From Symbiodinium natans (lineage: Eukaryota; Sar; Dinophyceae; Suessiales; Symbiodiniaceae): a stretch of DNA of 64,000 nt. The stretch is from positions 244,501-308,500 of the forward strand of contig CAJNDS010002142.1 in the NCBI GenBank assembly GCA_905221605.1. The letters run 5' to 3'. Each line of letters starts with the position of its first letter. Within the stretch, counting starts at the first letter, position 1. The position numbers and the translations under genes were made by a program. Below, in pieces: positions 32,069 to 42,179 of this stretch. Under the pieces are notes generated by a model. That model worked only from the letters and a program-made list of their open reading frames with translations, was not told the origin of the DNA and did no database searches.

Positions 32069-33565
32069 GTAGGGTTCAGGGTTTAGGGTTTAGGGTTTTA
32101 GGGTTTAGGGTTTAGGGTTTAGGGTTTAGGGTTAGGGTTTAGGGTTTAGGGTTTAGGGTTTGCCAATGTTCCTCGCACCCCACCACGCGGGACGTGTGTT
32201 GTAGTGTGCGCCCAGGTCCAACGCGCTCTCCCAACCCACCCACCCACATCTCAACCTTGGGCGGGTTTATGGTTTTTACATGGTTGTTGGGCGGATGTAT
32301 CCCCCCAAGCCGGTCAACCCCAAGTTTAGAACCTTCAACCAAGGCTTGGAACAAGGGTCAGAGCTTCAACAGAGGGAAGCGAGATACTCACCCTTACGGG
32401 GAAGACCCCTTGCAGAAAAGGCGCCCGTACGCCCGTATGGGGAAGGCCCCTTCCGGGACAGCCCTTTACCGGGAACCTTAAGGCAAATTATGATGTTTAT
32501 AGCGGGCTTACGAGAGCCTGAGCCAAAGGTTTATTTCTTGGCTCCCTTTGGTTTTTGGTCCTGGGAGCGCCCTTTCTACGAGACCAAAACGCAAGGCCTC
32601 CCAAAACCCTCCATTTCAATACAACAAACGCATTTTCATTGAGGGTCCAGGCCAATCCTGGTTCCCCCTTAGTTGGGGCCCTTCCCCGTAAGGGTCTTTC
32701 CCCGTAAAGGAGACCCAGAACCCAAAACGCAAAACCCAAAATCCAAAACCCAAATTCAAAAGTCCCCCCTGAAGCCTCTCAAAAGAAGACCACCAGGACC
32801 CAAATCCCGAAACCTTAAAGGTTCCATCGACTTAACTTAAAACCCATGGGTTTGGGGTAAATAGAAAAGCCAGACTATCGCTGGCACGTGGGTTCAACCC
32901 TCTTAACGTGGGCCGGGCTCATCGCACGCACCGGCGCCGGCCCCGAGCTCTCGCCAGGCTTCGCATGCTGGCTCGGGTTCGTCCGCGGGCCTGTCGCCAT
33001 GCGGTAGCACTCGCCGCTGCTTATCGCAGCGCCCACGGCTCGCTTCAGTTTAGGGTTTAGGGTTTAGGGCTTAGGGCCCAATTCCACTCCCTGGGAGTAT
33101 AGCTGGAACCGCAGAAAGGATCCCAGGCTACTTCCAGGTATATTTCCCAAGTGAAGGGTACAAGGGTCTCCGGGTACAGTGACAGCGCTGGACAAGAAAC
33201 CTCTAAGTTTTAGCGAGGGTACCCTCGATTTCCTAATTATGGAGCCCACGCAACTTCAGGAATTCTAGCCTCCGCAATGTTGAGGGTACACTCGATTTCT
33301 TAACGTGTTTCTTAATGGGGTTCGAATTGGTAACGTTTGAATTAGTAAGGCGACGCCCTATCCATTAGGCTGATCGCTCGAGTTCTAAATTGGGGGCTCC
33401 CCTCAAATAGGCAATCCGGCCTTTCGATTTCTTAATTCGAGGGATTTCGGGATCTCCCCTCCCTCCCCCCCCCCCCCCCAGCAAGAAATCCAGCCCCTCA
33501 ATTTCTGAAATTCAGGGTTTTGGGGTCCACCCCTCCCCGCCCGGAATTCTTGTCCTCCCCGGACT

Positions 33566-33596
<31 letters not shown>

Positions 33597-36500
33597 CAAA
33601 AAAACAATAATATAATAATCGGAAATCTAGCCCCTCAATTTCGTAAATTTAAGAAATCCAGCCCCTCAATTACTTAAATCTATATAAGAAATCCAGCCCC
33701 TCGATTTCTTAAATTTGTGAAAAGCAGCCCTTCGATTTCTTAAATTTAAGAAATCAAGCCCCTCGATTTCTTATATTTAAGAAATCCCCCCCCCCTTCCC
33801 AAAAATCCAAAAGTTGGCACTAAGAAATCGAGGGGTTGAATGTCTTAAATTTAAGAAGCTGAGGAGCTGGATGACAAAAAAGAAAAAAGAAATCCAGCCT
33901 TTCGATTTCTTATTTTGGCCTGGGAGAGTGGAGGAGTCGAACCGGGGGCCTTTGGGTTGCAAGGCTGGCTTAGGGTTTAGGGTTTAGGGTTTAGGGTTTA
34001 GGGTTTAGGGTTTAGGGTTTAGGGTTTAGGGTTTAGGGTTTAGGGTTTAGGGTTTAGGGTTTAGGGTTTAACAACTGGGGATTGTGGCTAGGCAGGTCCT
34101 GGTGCCGTGAGGAGGAGGAGGCCTGGATTTCAGAAATCGAGGGGCTGGATTTCTTAAATGTAAGAAATCGAGGGGCTGAGTTTCTTATTTGAGAGGGGGG
34201 GGGGGGTGATTTTTCATTTAAGGGGGGAAGCATCCAGAAATACAAGGGCTGGATTTCTTAAATTGTTTGATGTCTAGAAACTGAGGGGTGGTTGTCAAGA
34301 ATGACCAAATTTAAGAAATTTAGGGCCCCAGGATGAGGGTACCCTCGATTTCTTATGTTAGTCTTGCTCTCAATTTCGCATTTTTATCCGGGGTCCAGCC
34401 GCGAGCATGCTCGTTTCTTAATCCAATGATTTCTTAATCAGTGACAGCTGTGGCCATTAGTGGCTGTGAGAGGATCCTACTTAGGGTTTAGGAGCTAGGG
34501 TAAGGTCTTGCCCTAAGCCCTAAATCCTAAGCCCTAAACCCTAAACCCTCTGAGCACTGAATCCCAAACCCTTGTCTACCCGAAGCCCTGAGGCGAAGCC
34601 AGATCCTCCGCGCCCAAAGGCTCGGCCGGTCAGAGAGCCGCCACTTGTGCCCAAAGGCTGGGAGGGTTTAGGGTTTAGGGTCTAGGGTCTAGGGTGTAGG
34701 GTTTAGGGTTTAGGGGCCCAAAGGCTGGGTTTGCTTGCTTATCCAACTTGTTGAACTTTCAGCTTTTGGGGCTTCCTTGCTTTGTAGGAATAGGAAAGGT
34801 TATCCTTTTAATTCCTCGGCTATTGGAGAAGCAAGTTTGGGGTTTGGAGCATGCAATTTTGGGTTTGGGTAGCATCAGTTTTGGGTGACTGAAGCCCTCC
34901 CCTAACCCCTAAACCCTAAACCCTAAACCCTAAACCCTAAACCCTAAACCCTAAACCCTAAACCCTAAACCCTATAAACCCTAAACCCTAAACCCTCAAA
35001 AGCCGAAGCGGCAGGCTTGGCTCGGCCGCCGAAGCGCGTCAAGACGGAAGACCCTGACGAGCCAGTGCTGGTGGGGTCGTCGAATGTCCCAGAGCCAGCC
35101 GAGCCCCCGAAGAAGGCCTGGAGCTACTATAGGGCCCTTAAATCGAATATATATATATATATATATATATAAATAATTTTTATTTATTTTTTATTATTTT
35201 TTTTTTGGGGGGGAGGGGGGGGAGGGGGGGGGGGGGTTATTACTGCATAAGTACAGAGGGACCATAAGGGGATATTTATTCCGACCCCTATATTGCGTGG
35301 CGGCAAGAGGCTTCCGCGGACCTGAGAATTGCATGTACATTGCTCGCCTAGAGTACCAGGAGTAGGCCCTTGTACCTTTTTTTAGGGTTTAGGCTCCCTT
35401 ACAAGCCACCCTTTGTATTCCTAGGCTACCCTAAAGCCTAAACCCTGAACCCTAAACCCTAAACTGTAAACCCTAAACCCTAAACCCTAAACCCTAAACC
35501 CTAAACCCTAAACCCTAAACCCTAAACCCTAAACCCTTGTGAAAAACTCTAAACCCTAAACCCTAAAACAATTGCATGGTACCTTGCTCCCTGGAGGCGG
35601 CAGTGAAGGCGATGCCGCGCCTGCCTTCACACATGGCCGCGCCCGTCGGAGTCGGAGTGGAGGAGGAGCGTGCTTCTTTTTCACAACGGTTTAGGGTTTA
35701 GGGTTTAGGGTTTAGGGTTTAGGGTTTAGGGTTTACAGCTTAGGGTTTAGGGTTCAGGGTTTAGGCCTTAGGGTAGCCCGGTGTTGTACCCTTTTGCCCC
35801 TTTTCTTGGCTTAGGGTTTAGGCGTTAGGGTTCAGGGCTTAGGGTGGTTCCCTTATGAAGTAACTAACCCAAAAAGGATGCTCTTATGATAATATGGCTA
35901 CTGGGCTACCAAGAGTTTGTACTTTCGAGAGGGTATGAGGTTCGTTTAGCGGTTTAACCGTTGAGGGTTACGGTTGGGTAGGTAGAAGTAGGGTTATAAG
36001 TATCCTAAATGGGGTTTATGTACCTACTTATAATTTCCCTAAACCCTAAACCCAAAACTCTAAACCCTAAACCCTAAACCCTAAACCCTAAACCCTACTC
36101 ATGTCTACCCAAATGAATCTCCACGCAACGCAGTGAAGGTGAGGTCTCGCCTGCCTCCCTCGCCAATGTCTCCCTCGCCAATGTCTCCACCGGTCCGTGA
36201 GGAGGAGTGCCAGAAAGCCGTAAGAGTCTGGCAAGGGTTTAGGGTTTAGGGTTTAGGGTTCAGGGTTCAGGGGTTTAGGGTCTGGCTGGTTCTTTGCAGG
36301 GAATGAGGGAATCTTAAAGGGTATATTTAGGGCCGCAATTCCCTGATTCCCTACCAAGAAATAGGGAGAATAGTCAGATAAAGGGGTACTCTTTTGGGGT
36401 TCCACTAATGATATGGAAGGGTAGATTAGGGGCACCCCTATTTTGGAAAATGCCCATTTCTCAAAATGATGGTCACCCTTTTTGCAGGGTAGTGCCCCAA

Positions 36501-38110
36501 ATTTTAGGCCGCCGCCTTGCAAGAGTAACCCCCAAAAGGGACCAAGTTTTAGAGAGTGTTTAGGGTTCAGGGTTAAGGGTTCAGGACTTCCATCTGCTTG
36601 GGTGTGTACCAGGAGAGCCGTGACAAAGAAGATGATGACTGGTGGGGACGGAACTCCTGGAGCAGGAGTTCCTGGAGTGGAGGCCTGGGGCACATTGTGG
36701 GTTTAGGGTTTAGGGTTTAGGGTTTAAGGTTTATGATTTGAGGTTTAGGGGCCCGGCGAAAGCAGGGTTCAAGTCCACACGCCTTCAGCTGAGGCACTTG
36801 GGGCTCCGCGGACAGGCGAACGCGCACCGTGTTTGCCCAGGATGGCAAAGGAAGTGCGGGGCCTGGCACACACGAATAGGTCGTCGGAGTCGGAGTGTCT
36901 CTTAGTTGTAGAGTAGGTAACCTTCAACCTCTTTGGGGCTATATGATCCCCTTATAATTCCTTATAATCCCAAAGGTCAAGCTTGGGTTCCCCTAGGTCC
37001 TGGACAACTAGGGTCTCGTCCGCATGTTCGCAGTGGGGCCTGAGGTGCCAAGCACTTGAAGACAGCCTTGGCGGCAACGCAGAAGCCGCGGATGAAAGGT
37101 GGCAAACCTCGACAGGCATGTCATGCGTTCATGTTGAACCCTAAACCCTAAACCCTAAACCCTAAACCCTAAACCCTAAACCCTAGACCCTAGACCCTAG
37201 ACCCTAGACCCTAGACCCTAGACCCTAGACCCTATAGACCCTAGACCCTAGACCCTAAACCCTAACCGGATGGACAGGCACCCGCGGGAGCTGCTGGACA
37301 CTCTGCTGGACCCTCGACCTCGGGGTCGGCGCGCTCGCTGCAGAACATGGCCACGGACCTGCTACCCGGTAGGCCCTTAGGACATTTCTTGTTTCCCTAG
37401 GGTTTAGGGTTTAGGGTTTCGGGTTTAGGGTTTCGGGTTTATATAAGGAATATGTTTCTGAGGTTTTTGGGGCCGTCGTAGGCTAAATCTCTGCAGAGAC
37501 CGGCAGTATGCACCTTGGCAGCACTGGAGAACAATGGGGGTTTCCCAAAATAGGGGTACTTTTTTGAGACCCCAAACAGAATAGAATCCCAAACAGCATA
37601 GAACCCCCTAAAGGGACCTCCAGAAAGGGTACCCCCTTTTTTCGGAAACCCCCAAATCTACTCGTCGAAAAACCCAGACCCTAAACCAACCTAAACCCTA
37701 AGTGCACTTCATGGTTAGGGGTATAACAAGAATTCTGGTACCCTTAAATCCCCTAAAATGCACGAATCCTTTTGCGTTGCAGTACCCCTAAGAAAATCAA
37801 AAAATGGTTGCCCCTAACTTTCAAAAGCCCGCGACTATGTTTGCCAGCCCTAAACCCTGTAACCCTACAACCCTATAACCATATAACCCGAAAGCCCCAT
37901 AACCCTTCAACCCTATAGCCCCATAACCCTATAACCCTATAACCCAAAAACCCTATAACCCAACAACCCTATAACCCTATAACCCTATAACCCTATAACC
38001 CTATGACCCTAACAAGATGGCAGGCCAAAGTCGAAGACGTGTCGGATCAGCTGACCGCCGTTGCCACCGAGCTCCTGAGCGTGGCGGCAAAGCTGCCCAA
38101 AGGGACCTGA
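32011..38110 (+). CDS. multi-exon gene, unknown Pro/Ala-rich protein with coiled-coil C-terminus
   Basis: Begins with a likely ATG exon (32011), continues through exons at 34593, 35003, 35597, about 36138 and 37278, and ends at TGA 38108-38110. The middle is Pro, Lys and acidic-residue rich; the end (VEDVSDQLTAVATELL) is helical. No family is recognised. Array placement marks its limits: none upstream of the first exon, none after the last. Phases agree at several but not all junctions (the 36138 and 37278 joins are unresolved), so an exon may be missing or a border misplaced. Confidence 0.6.
33915..33973 (-). other. tRNA-like fragment with a B-box
   Basis: Reading the minus strand, a perfect B-box GGTTCGACTCC occurs, preceded by a TTGCAA loop-like sequence as in the 3' half of a tRNA. 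The T-arm stem does not pair and the 5' half is replaced by a CCCTAAA array. I read it as a degenerate tRNA or tRNA-derived fragment, not a gene. Confidence 0.3.
33970..34068. repeat. TTTAGGG array (G strand), about 14 copies
   Basis: A perfect tandem heptamer inside the palindromic repeat field, starting directly at the tRNA-like fragment. Confidence 0.95.
34593..34665 (+). CDS. exon
   Basis: Acceptor CCCTGAG at 34592, donor GTTTAG at 34666 supplied by the G-array. In phase 0 it reads AKPDPPRPKARPVREPPLVP then KGWE and leaves in phase 1, which fits the next exon. Confidence 0.65.
35003..35133 (+). CDS. exon
   Basis: Acceptor CTCAAAAG at 35002. It enters in phase 1: EAAGLARPPKRVKTEDPDEP, VLVGSSNVPEPAEPPKKAW, SYYR. 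GC donor at 35134 (phase 0). The motif PPKRVKTEDPDE resembles a nuclear localisation or SUMO-type patch, but that is inference. An AT microsatellite and poly-G follow instead of a G-array. Confidence 0.65.
35597..35688 (+). CDS. exon, copy 1 of a tandem pair
   Basis: Acceptor CCTGGAG at 35596, donor GTTTAG at 35689 from the G-array. In phase 0: AVKAMPRLPSHMAAPVGVGV then EEERASFSQ. Its 5' part (GCAGTGAAGG...CGCCTGCCT) is repeated in the next exon. Confidence 0.65.
35772..35910. mobile_element. foldback element, family 1
   Basis: Ends GGTAGCCCGGTGTTGTACCC and GGCTACTGGGCTACC. Telomere-like heptamers sit inside the left arm. Confidence 0.75.
36138..36236 (+). CDS. exon, copy 2 of a tandem pair
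   Basis: Homologous to the exon at 35597 (AVKVRSRLPPSPMSP and a shared EEE motif). It contains a short internal repeat CCCTCGCCAATGTCT twice. The exact acceptor is uncertain because the homologous frame does not match the phase left by copy 1. The donor is the GT of the G-array near 36237. Confidence 0.5.
37145..37262. repeat. CCCTAAA array changing to CCCTAGA
   Basis: Six CCCTAAA, then about eleven CCCTAGA heptamers, then CCCTAAA again, immediately upstream of the exon at 37278. A similar CCCTAGA block is at 44305-44355. Confidence 0.93.
37278..37368 (+). CDS. exon, frame uncertain
   Basis: Acceptor ATGGACAG at 37277, donor GTAGGC at 37369 followed by TTTAGGG. Two open frames compete. APAGAAGHSAGPSTSGSARS has better codon character. 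HPRELLDTLLDPRPRG gives the phase that fits the terminal exon. Confidence 0.5.
37835..38009. repeat. 8-bp variant array (CCCTATAA)n
   Basis: About 18 copies of CCCTATAA and close variants. It occupies the place of the C-array before the terminal exon. Confidence 0.92.
38024..38110 (+). CDS. terminal exon with TGA stop
   Basis: Acceptor ATGGCAG at 38023. 28 codons in phase 0, AKVEDVSDQLTAVATELLSV then AAKLPKGT, stop TGA at 38108-38110. Third positions are strongly G/C. No G-array follows, as expected where there is no further donor. Confidence 0.7.
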   Translation, partial: AKVEDVSDQLTAVATELLSVAAKLPKGT

Positions 38111-38189
38111 ATGGACAGTTATCACAGGTTCAGGCACTGTGTGCATAGACCGTAAACCCTAAACCTTTGATACACATACCTGACTACAC

Positions 38190-38635
38190 ACACATGTATG
38201 TATATATATATATGTGTATAAATATATGTATATACATATGTATGTATGTATGTATGCATGTATGCATGTATGCATGTATGCATGTATGCATGTATGCATG
38301 TATGCATGTATGCATGTATGCATGTATGCATGTATGCATGTATGTGTGTATGTGTGCATGTGTGTATATTTGTATATATATATATGTATATACGCATGTA
38401 CGTATATATGTATACGTATACATGTATATATGTATATATGTATATATGTATATATGTGTATATGTGTATATGTATATATGTATATATGTATATATGTATA
38501 TATGTATATATGTATGTATGTACATATGGATATGCATATATGTATATATGTATGAATGGATATATGTAAAAAGGCATATGTGTATATATAAATATATGCA
38601 TATATGTGTATATATATTTATATATATATATATAT
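38190..38635. repeat. compound microsatellite (TGTA/TGCA/TATA)
   Basis: TGTATGCA 8-mers (38235-38345) pass into TATATGTA units (38390-38560) and TA runs. Several long, stop-free Tyr/Ile/His/Met/Cys-rich frames on both strands are by-products. Confidence 0.97.
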
Positions 38636-38784
38636 GGTACCCCCCCCCCCCCCCCCCAGTGACCTACCCTTTTTCGCCTTGTCTCAAGTCACAGCTGCAC
38701 TGCAAGCAAACTCGGTGTGCAATATAGCGTATTTCCTAGGGCGTAGACTAAAATACAACTAAAAACGCATACACGGGACAGTAG

Positions 38785-39065
38785 AAAAACCAAAAATACC
38801 AAAACCAAAAAAACCAAAAAACCAAAACCAAAAAAACCAAAAAAAACCAAAACCCAAAAAACCAAAAAAACCAAAACCAAAAAAACCAAAAATACCAAAA
38901 AAACCAATTTTCCGGGACTCTCAGGAAATTCCTATGAGGCTTCTCCAAGAGCCCCAGAAAATTGTTTTTTTTGGTATTTTTGTTTTTTTTGGTTTTGTTT
39001 TTTTTGGTTTTTTTGGTTTTGGTATTTTTGGTTTTTTGGTTTTGGTATTTTGGCTTTTTGGTTCG
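38785..39065. repeat. large imperfect inverted repeat (CCAAAAA / TTTTTGG)
   Basis: The left arm (38785-38905) is (C)CAAAAA units with rare CCAAAAATACC; the right arm (38965-39065) is the reverse complement type. The centre pairs too: CCAATTTTCCGGGACTCT with AGAGCCCCAGAAAATTG. The stem would be over 100 bp. Confidence 0.85.
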
Positions 39066-39089
39066 CCTTCACGGTCACGAGGCAACAAC

Positions 39090-39785
39090 TACGCATTTTT
39101 AAGTGTGCTTATGCTAATTGTGCTTTTCAAAAATAGTATACAAGTGGTCTTTCTAGTGCTTCAGAACTTTTTGTTTCGTTATTATGTAAGTAGAGCCGCT
39201 AGTGTTTAGTGCATCTTTTGGTTGCACTCAAGTGTAGTAGACCTTATTCAGCCATTACTTGGTGCTCTGGTAGCTAAATTCGCATGGATAATATTTGCCT
39301 GGTAAATGCGATTAATTATCTAGAATCAGCATTTGCAATACTTGTCTTGAGAAAAAGCATTTATTGCTTAGAATTGTTTGCTTAAAAAGTGACTCCTACT
39401 CGTCCAGGGATACCCCAAAACCCTATAATCCAAACTTCACCAGAGATTCTCCTGAAAAGCTTGCGCTTTTGGATGTTTTTACGTATTTGTGAATTTGCTT
39501 GTGGTATGGCCTTCACTTTAGAAGTACTTTTCTAGGATTCTTGTGCATTTTTTAAGCCTGATTGTGCAAGTTGCGTTTTTCAAGCATAGTATATATGTGG
39601 TCTTTATTGAATACTTCAGACATCTTTGTTTCATCGTTATGTAAGTAGAACCGATTTCCATTATTGTGCATTTTAAGCTTGCTTATGCAAATTGTGCTTT
39701 TCAGACATAGTATACAAGTGGTCTTTAGTGAATACTTCAGCAATCTTTGTCTCATTGTTATGTAGGTAGAACCGTTTCCATTTCC
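39090..39785. repeat. AT-rich repeat A, three copies
   Basis: Units of about 115-120 bp at about 39093, 39543 and 39664. They share TGTGCTTTTC, ATAGTATACAAGTGGTCTTT, AATACTTCAG and TTATGTAAGTAGAACCG. The last two are adjacent. No coding potential is seen. Confidence 0.85.
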
Positions 39786-39789
39786 GCAA

Positions 39790-40460
39790 GTGTTTATTTC
39801 GTATTTGGTTGAGTATGGTCCTTTAAATAGTATTCACTTGAGTCAAATTGGGTTATTTGCTTAAGAATTCCTCTAGTAGTTAAATTCGCATAGAATGAAT
39901 ACTTCAAAAAAATTGTTTCATGAATATGTAAACATAAGGTGTTTCATTTGACTTTGCAGATAGTATTTCAATAATACTTTGCCTGGTATAAACACAACTG
40001 TTTCAATGCATTAGTTGCTCAACAAAGCACTATTTGCCCTTTAAACCACACTTTGCCATATGTTGGTTGTATATGGTGCTTATTTCGTATTTTGGTTGAG
40101 TATGGTCCTTTAACTGGTATTCACTTGAGTCAAATTGGGCTATTTGCTTAATAATTACTCTAGTAGCTAAATTCGCATAAAATGATTATTTCAAAAATAA
40201 AAACGATTCATGAATATGTAAACATAAGGTATTTCAGTGGACTTTTCAGAGAGCATACTTTGCCTAGTACAAGCACAATTGTATAAATACAGTATTTGCA
40301 CTTTAAACCCACACTTTGCCATATTTTGGTTGAGAATGGTGTCTATTTCGTATCTTGGTTGAGTATGCTCCCTTAAATGGTATTCACTCGAGTCAAATTG
40401 GGCTCTTTGCTCAATAATTACTCTAGTAGCTAAATTCGCATAGAACCAAGAAAAATGTTT
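39790..40460. repeat. AT-rich repeat B, three copies
   Basis: Units of about 260-290 bp starting at about 39795, 40085 and 40343. They share TTGGTTGAGTATGGTCC, TATTCACTTGAGTCAAATTG, CTCTAGTAGCTAAATTCGCA and TTCATGAATATGTAAACATA. Truncated pieces continue to about 40560. Confidence 0.88.
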
Positions 40461-41039
40461 CACTATTTGATTAATACTTTGCCTCGTACAAACACAATTG
40501 TATAAATAAATTAGTTGCTCAACAAAACATTAATTGCCCTTTAAAACGCACAATTTGCATAGAAAAACACTGATCTAAACATCTAAAAACAGCATTGTAA
40601 CTGTCCTTCATTACCCGGTGATTAACTACGCGACTTTTGGGCCTTGTTTGTTATTTTTTGTTAAAAAGGCCTAAAAAGGCCTAAAAAGGGTAGGTCGCTG
40701 GGGGGGGGGGGGTAGCATATATATATATATAGAGCGAGCGAAAGAGAGTGCGTGTTTTGTGAATTGGCTCCGTGGCTTGTCATTCTGCCACACGTAGCCT
40801 CTATGTGTTTCGGCGGTGCTTGGGCGCAGCTCCCAAAAAATCAGCAAATGCATACATTCCGTTATATTAATTATATATATATACACATATACAGAGTCGT
40901 GTATGATGTCCTCGTACTTTTTGTGGGATCGAAGTTGGCCCTCAAGCCCGAAGCCCTAGAAACTGCAATCCCGCAGCACCGTCCAACTTACTAGTCGTAG
41001 AAGCCACAGGGAGCTGTGGCTTTAGAGCCTGGGGCGAGC

Positions 41040-41114
41040 ATGTCCCATCGAAATCTGCCAACAGGGCGCTCTACAGGTCCCTGCTGCAAAAAACTCGCAG
41101 TGGTGTGTCAGGGC
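41040..41114 (+). CDS. possible first exon of the next gene
   Basis: An ATG at 41040 opens a 25-codon frame (MSHRNLPTGRSTGPCCKK...) that ends at TAG unless a donor near 41098-41110 is used. A G-array begins at 41124, as after other exons, and the block upstream is array-free. The codon character is weak, so this is suggestive only. Confidence 0.3.
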
Positions 41115-41272
41115 TAGGCTTCAGGGTTTAGGGTTTAGGGTTTGGGGTTTCGGGTTTAGGAGTAGGGGTTGGGGCCCCAAACCGAAAAAAAACCGCACAC
41201 TCTCTACACGAGGCCAGGCAGATGTCGCGGACGGGCAACTCGCAGCTTTGGAGGCCTGGACGCAGCAATCTC

Positions 41273-41565
41273 TTGGTAGCCCAGTGATACCCAAAGAGCC
41301 CAATATTGCTTAATTAAGGAATATACCTTAAATCATACTAAGGATCCCTATATGATTTAAGGAATACTCCTTAATCATAATGAAGGCATATACCCTACTT
41401 CATAATTTTGATCCTTAGTATAAATTAGGGGTATATTCCTTAATTAAGGGGTTTTGGGAAGATCTGGGTACCCTTCACCCTTTTTTGGTTCTGGGTTCCC
41501 GCATGGAGTGACCAACTAAAACAAAAATAGTGCCCGTATAATCGTACAGCTACTGGGGTTCTAGG
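41273..41565. mobile_element. family-1 element split by a family-3 element
   Basis: The left part TTGGTAGCCCAGTGATACCC (41274) and the right part GGGTACCCTTCACCC...CTACTGGGGTTCTA (41467-41565) are a family-1 copy. Between them lies a family-3 copy (about 41296-41465) with CTTAATTAAGGAATATACC / GGTATATTCCTTAATTAAG ends and a second inner pairing around ACTAAGGATCCC. Confidence 0.7.
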
Positions 41566-41726
41566 GGTTATAGGACAGAAGTCATGCAACAGCAGGGAAG
41601 ATCGTCTTGTTGCCTTGAATCAGCGTTGCAGGTTTAGGGGATTAGGGTTTTTTTGGTGTAGCGCTGAATTTGCGGAATCGCCCCCTGCATCAGATGCATC
41701 GAGCTGCATGAGAAGCCCTGTATCTA

Positions 41727-41820
41727 CTATTTGCTTAATAACCCCAGAAGAATAAAATGTAAGAATCCCTATAATATGTTTTTTGGGGTTCTTAACTAAA
41801 CAATTAGTAGATATTCATCA
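41727..41820. mobile_element. foldback element, family 5 (CTACTATTTGCTTAATAACC)
   Basis: Left CTACTATTTGCTTAATAACCC, right GGGGTTCTTAACTAAACAAT then TAGTAG. A related copy at 60442-60575 and another near 31940. Confidence 0.65.
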
Positions 41821-42061
41821 TAGCAAAGGTCTCTGCATACCGAGACATCTCAGAGCCAAAGCTTTATGCACCTCAAGGCAGTTGCAATCCCCGTAAGCCT
41901 GGCAAGCCCTAGAAATTCTAAACCCTAAACCCTGAACCATAGGATTTAGGGGTTTAGGGGTTTAGGGTTCAGGGTTCAGGGTTTAGGGCAAGCCCTAAAC
42001 CCTAAACCCTAAATCCTAACCCCAACAAAGCCCAACGCCTTTCATGCCCGGATTCCGTGAG

Positions 42062-42099
42062 GCTGAGGTTGCTGCTGCGGAGGAGCCAAAATTAAACCG
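42062..42099 (+). CDS. candidate exon
   Basis: Acceptor CCGTGAG at 42061, donor GTTTAG at 42100 formed by the G-array. Peptide AEVAAAEEPKLN. An ATG at 42044 would give MPGFREAEVAAAEE if this were a first exon, but a C-array precedes it, which favours an internal exon. Confidence 0.5.
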
Positions 42100-42179
42100 G
42101 TTTAGGGTTTAGGGTTTAGGGTTTAGGGTTTAGGGTTTAGGGTTCCCGAATTAAGTCGGGCTCGGGTCATGGGGGACTA

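Larger units (their letters stand above)
33410..34330. repeat. palindromic repeat field (CAGCCCCTCGATTTCTTAAA)
   Basis: About a dozen copies of a unit pairing CAGCCCCTCGATTTCTTAAA with TTTAAGAAATCGAGGGGCTG, in both orientations and sometimes back to back. Single units recur at 33230-33300 and 34330-34370 (GGGTACCCTCGATTTCTTA). There are poly-C tracts at 33465 and 33567-33593. No open frame of note. Confidence 0.85.
32069..34592. other. large intron region with patchy content
   Basis: G-array at 32075-32162. Unique sequence at 32163-32880 with mirror-like CCGTAAGG/CCCTTACGGGG pieces. A GC-rich open patch at about 32890-33050, rich in Arg/Ala, could be an extra exon because a G-array follows it at once (33049). 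A field of GAAATCGAGGGGCTGG palindromic repeats (33410-34330) surrounds a 14-copy G-array (33970-34068). A C-array leads to the next exon. Confidence 0.5.
38111..41039. other. intergenic block without telomeric arrays
   Basis: From left to right: microsatellite (38190-38635), poly-C (38641-38658), an A-rich/T-rich hairpin (38785-39065), AT-rich tandem repeats (39090-40560), poly-G (40700-40711), a short TA microsatellite and unique sequence to 41039. TTTAGGG or CCCTAAA tandem arrays are absent for about 3 kb, which is unique in this window. The open frames here are repeat artefacts. Confidence 0.75.

Noticed and set aside
33320-33385. tRNA-Arg-like gene on the minus strand (CCTAATGGATAGGGCG)
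   Set aside because: The D-arm-like piece is good, but anticodon and T-arm stems do not pair.
38122-38727. Open frames up to 186 codons on both strands, rich in Tyr/Ile/His/Cys/Met
   Set aside because: They are translations of the TGTA/TGCA microsatellite: open in several frames on both strands, with purely periodic protein.
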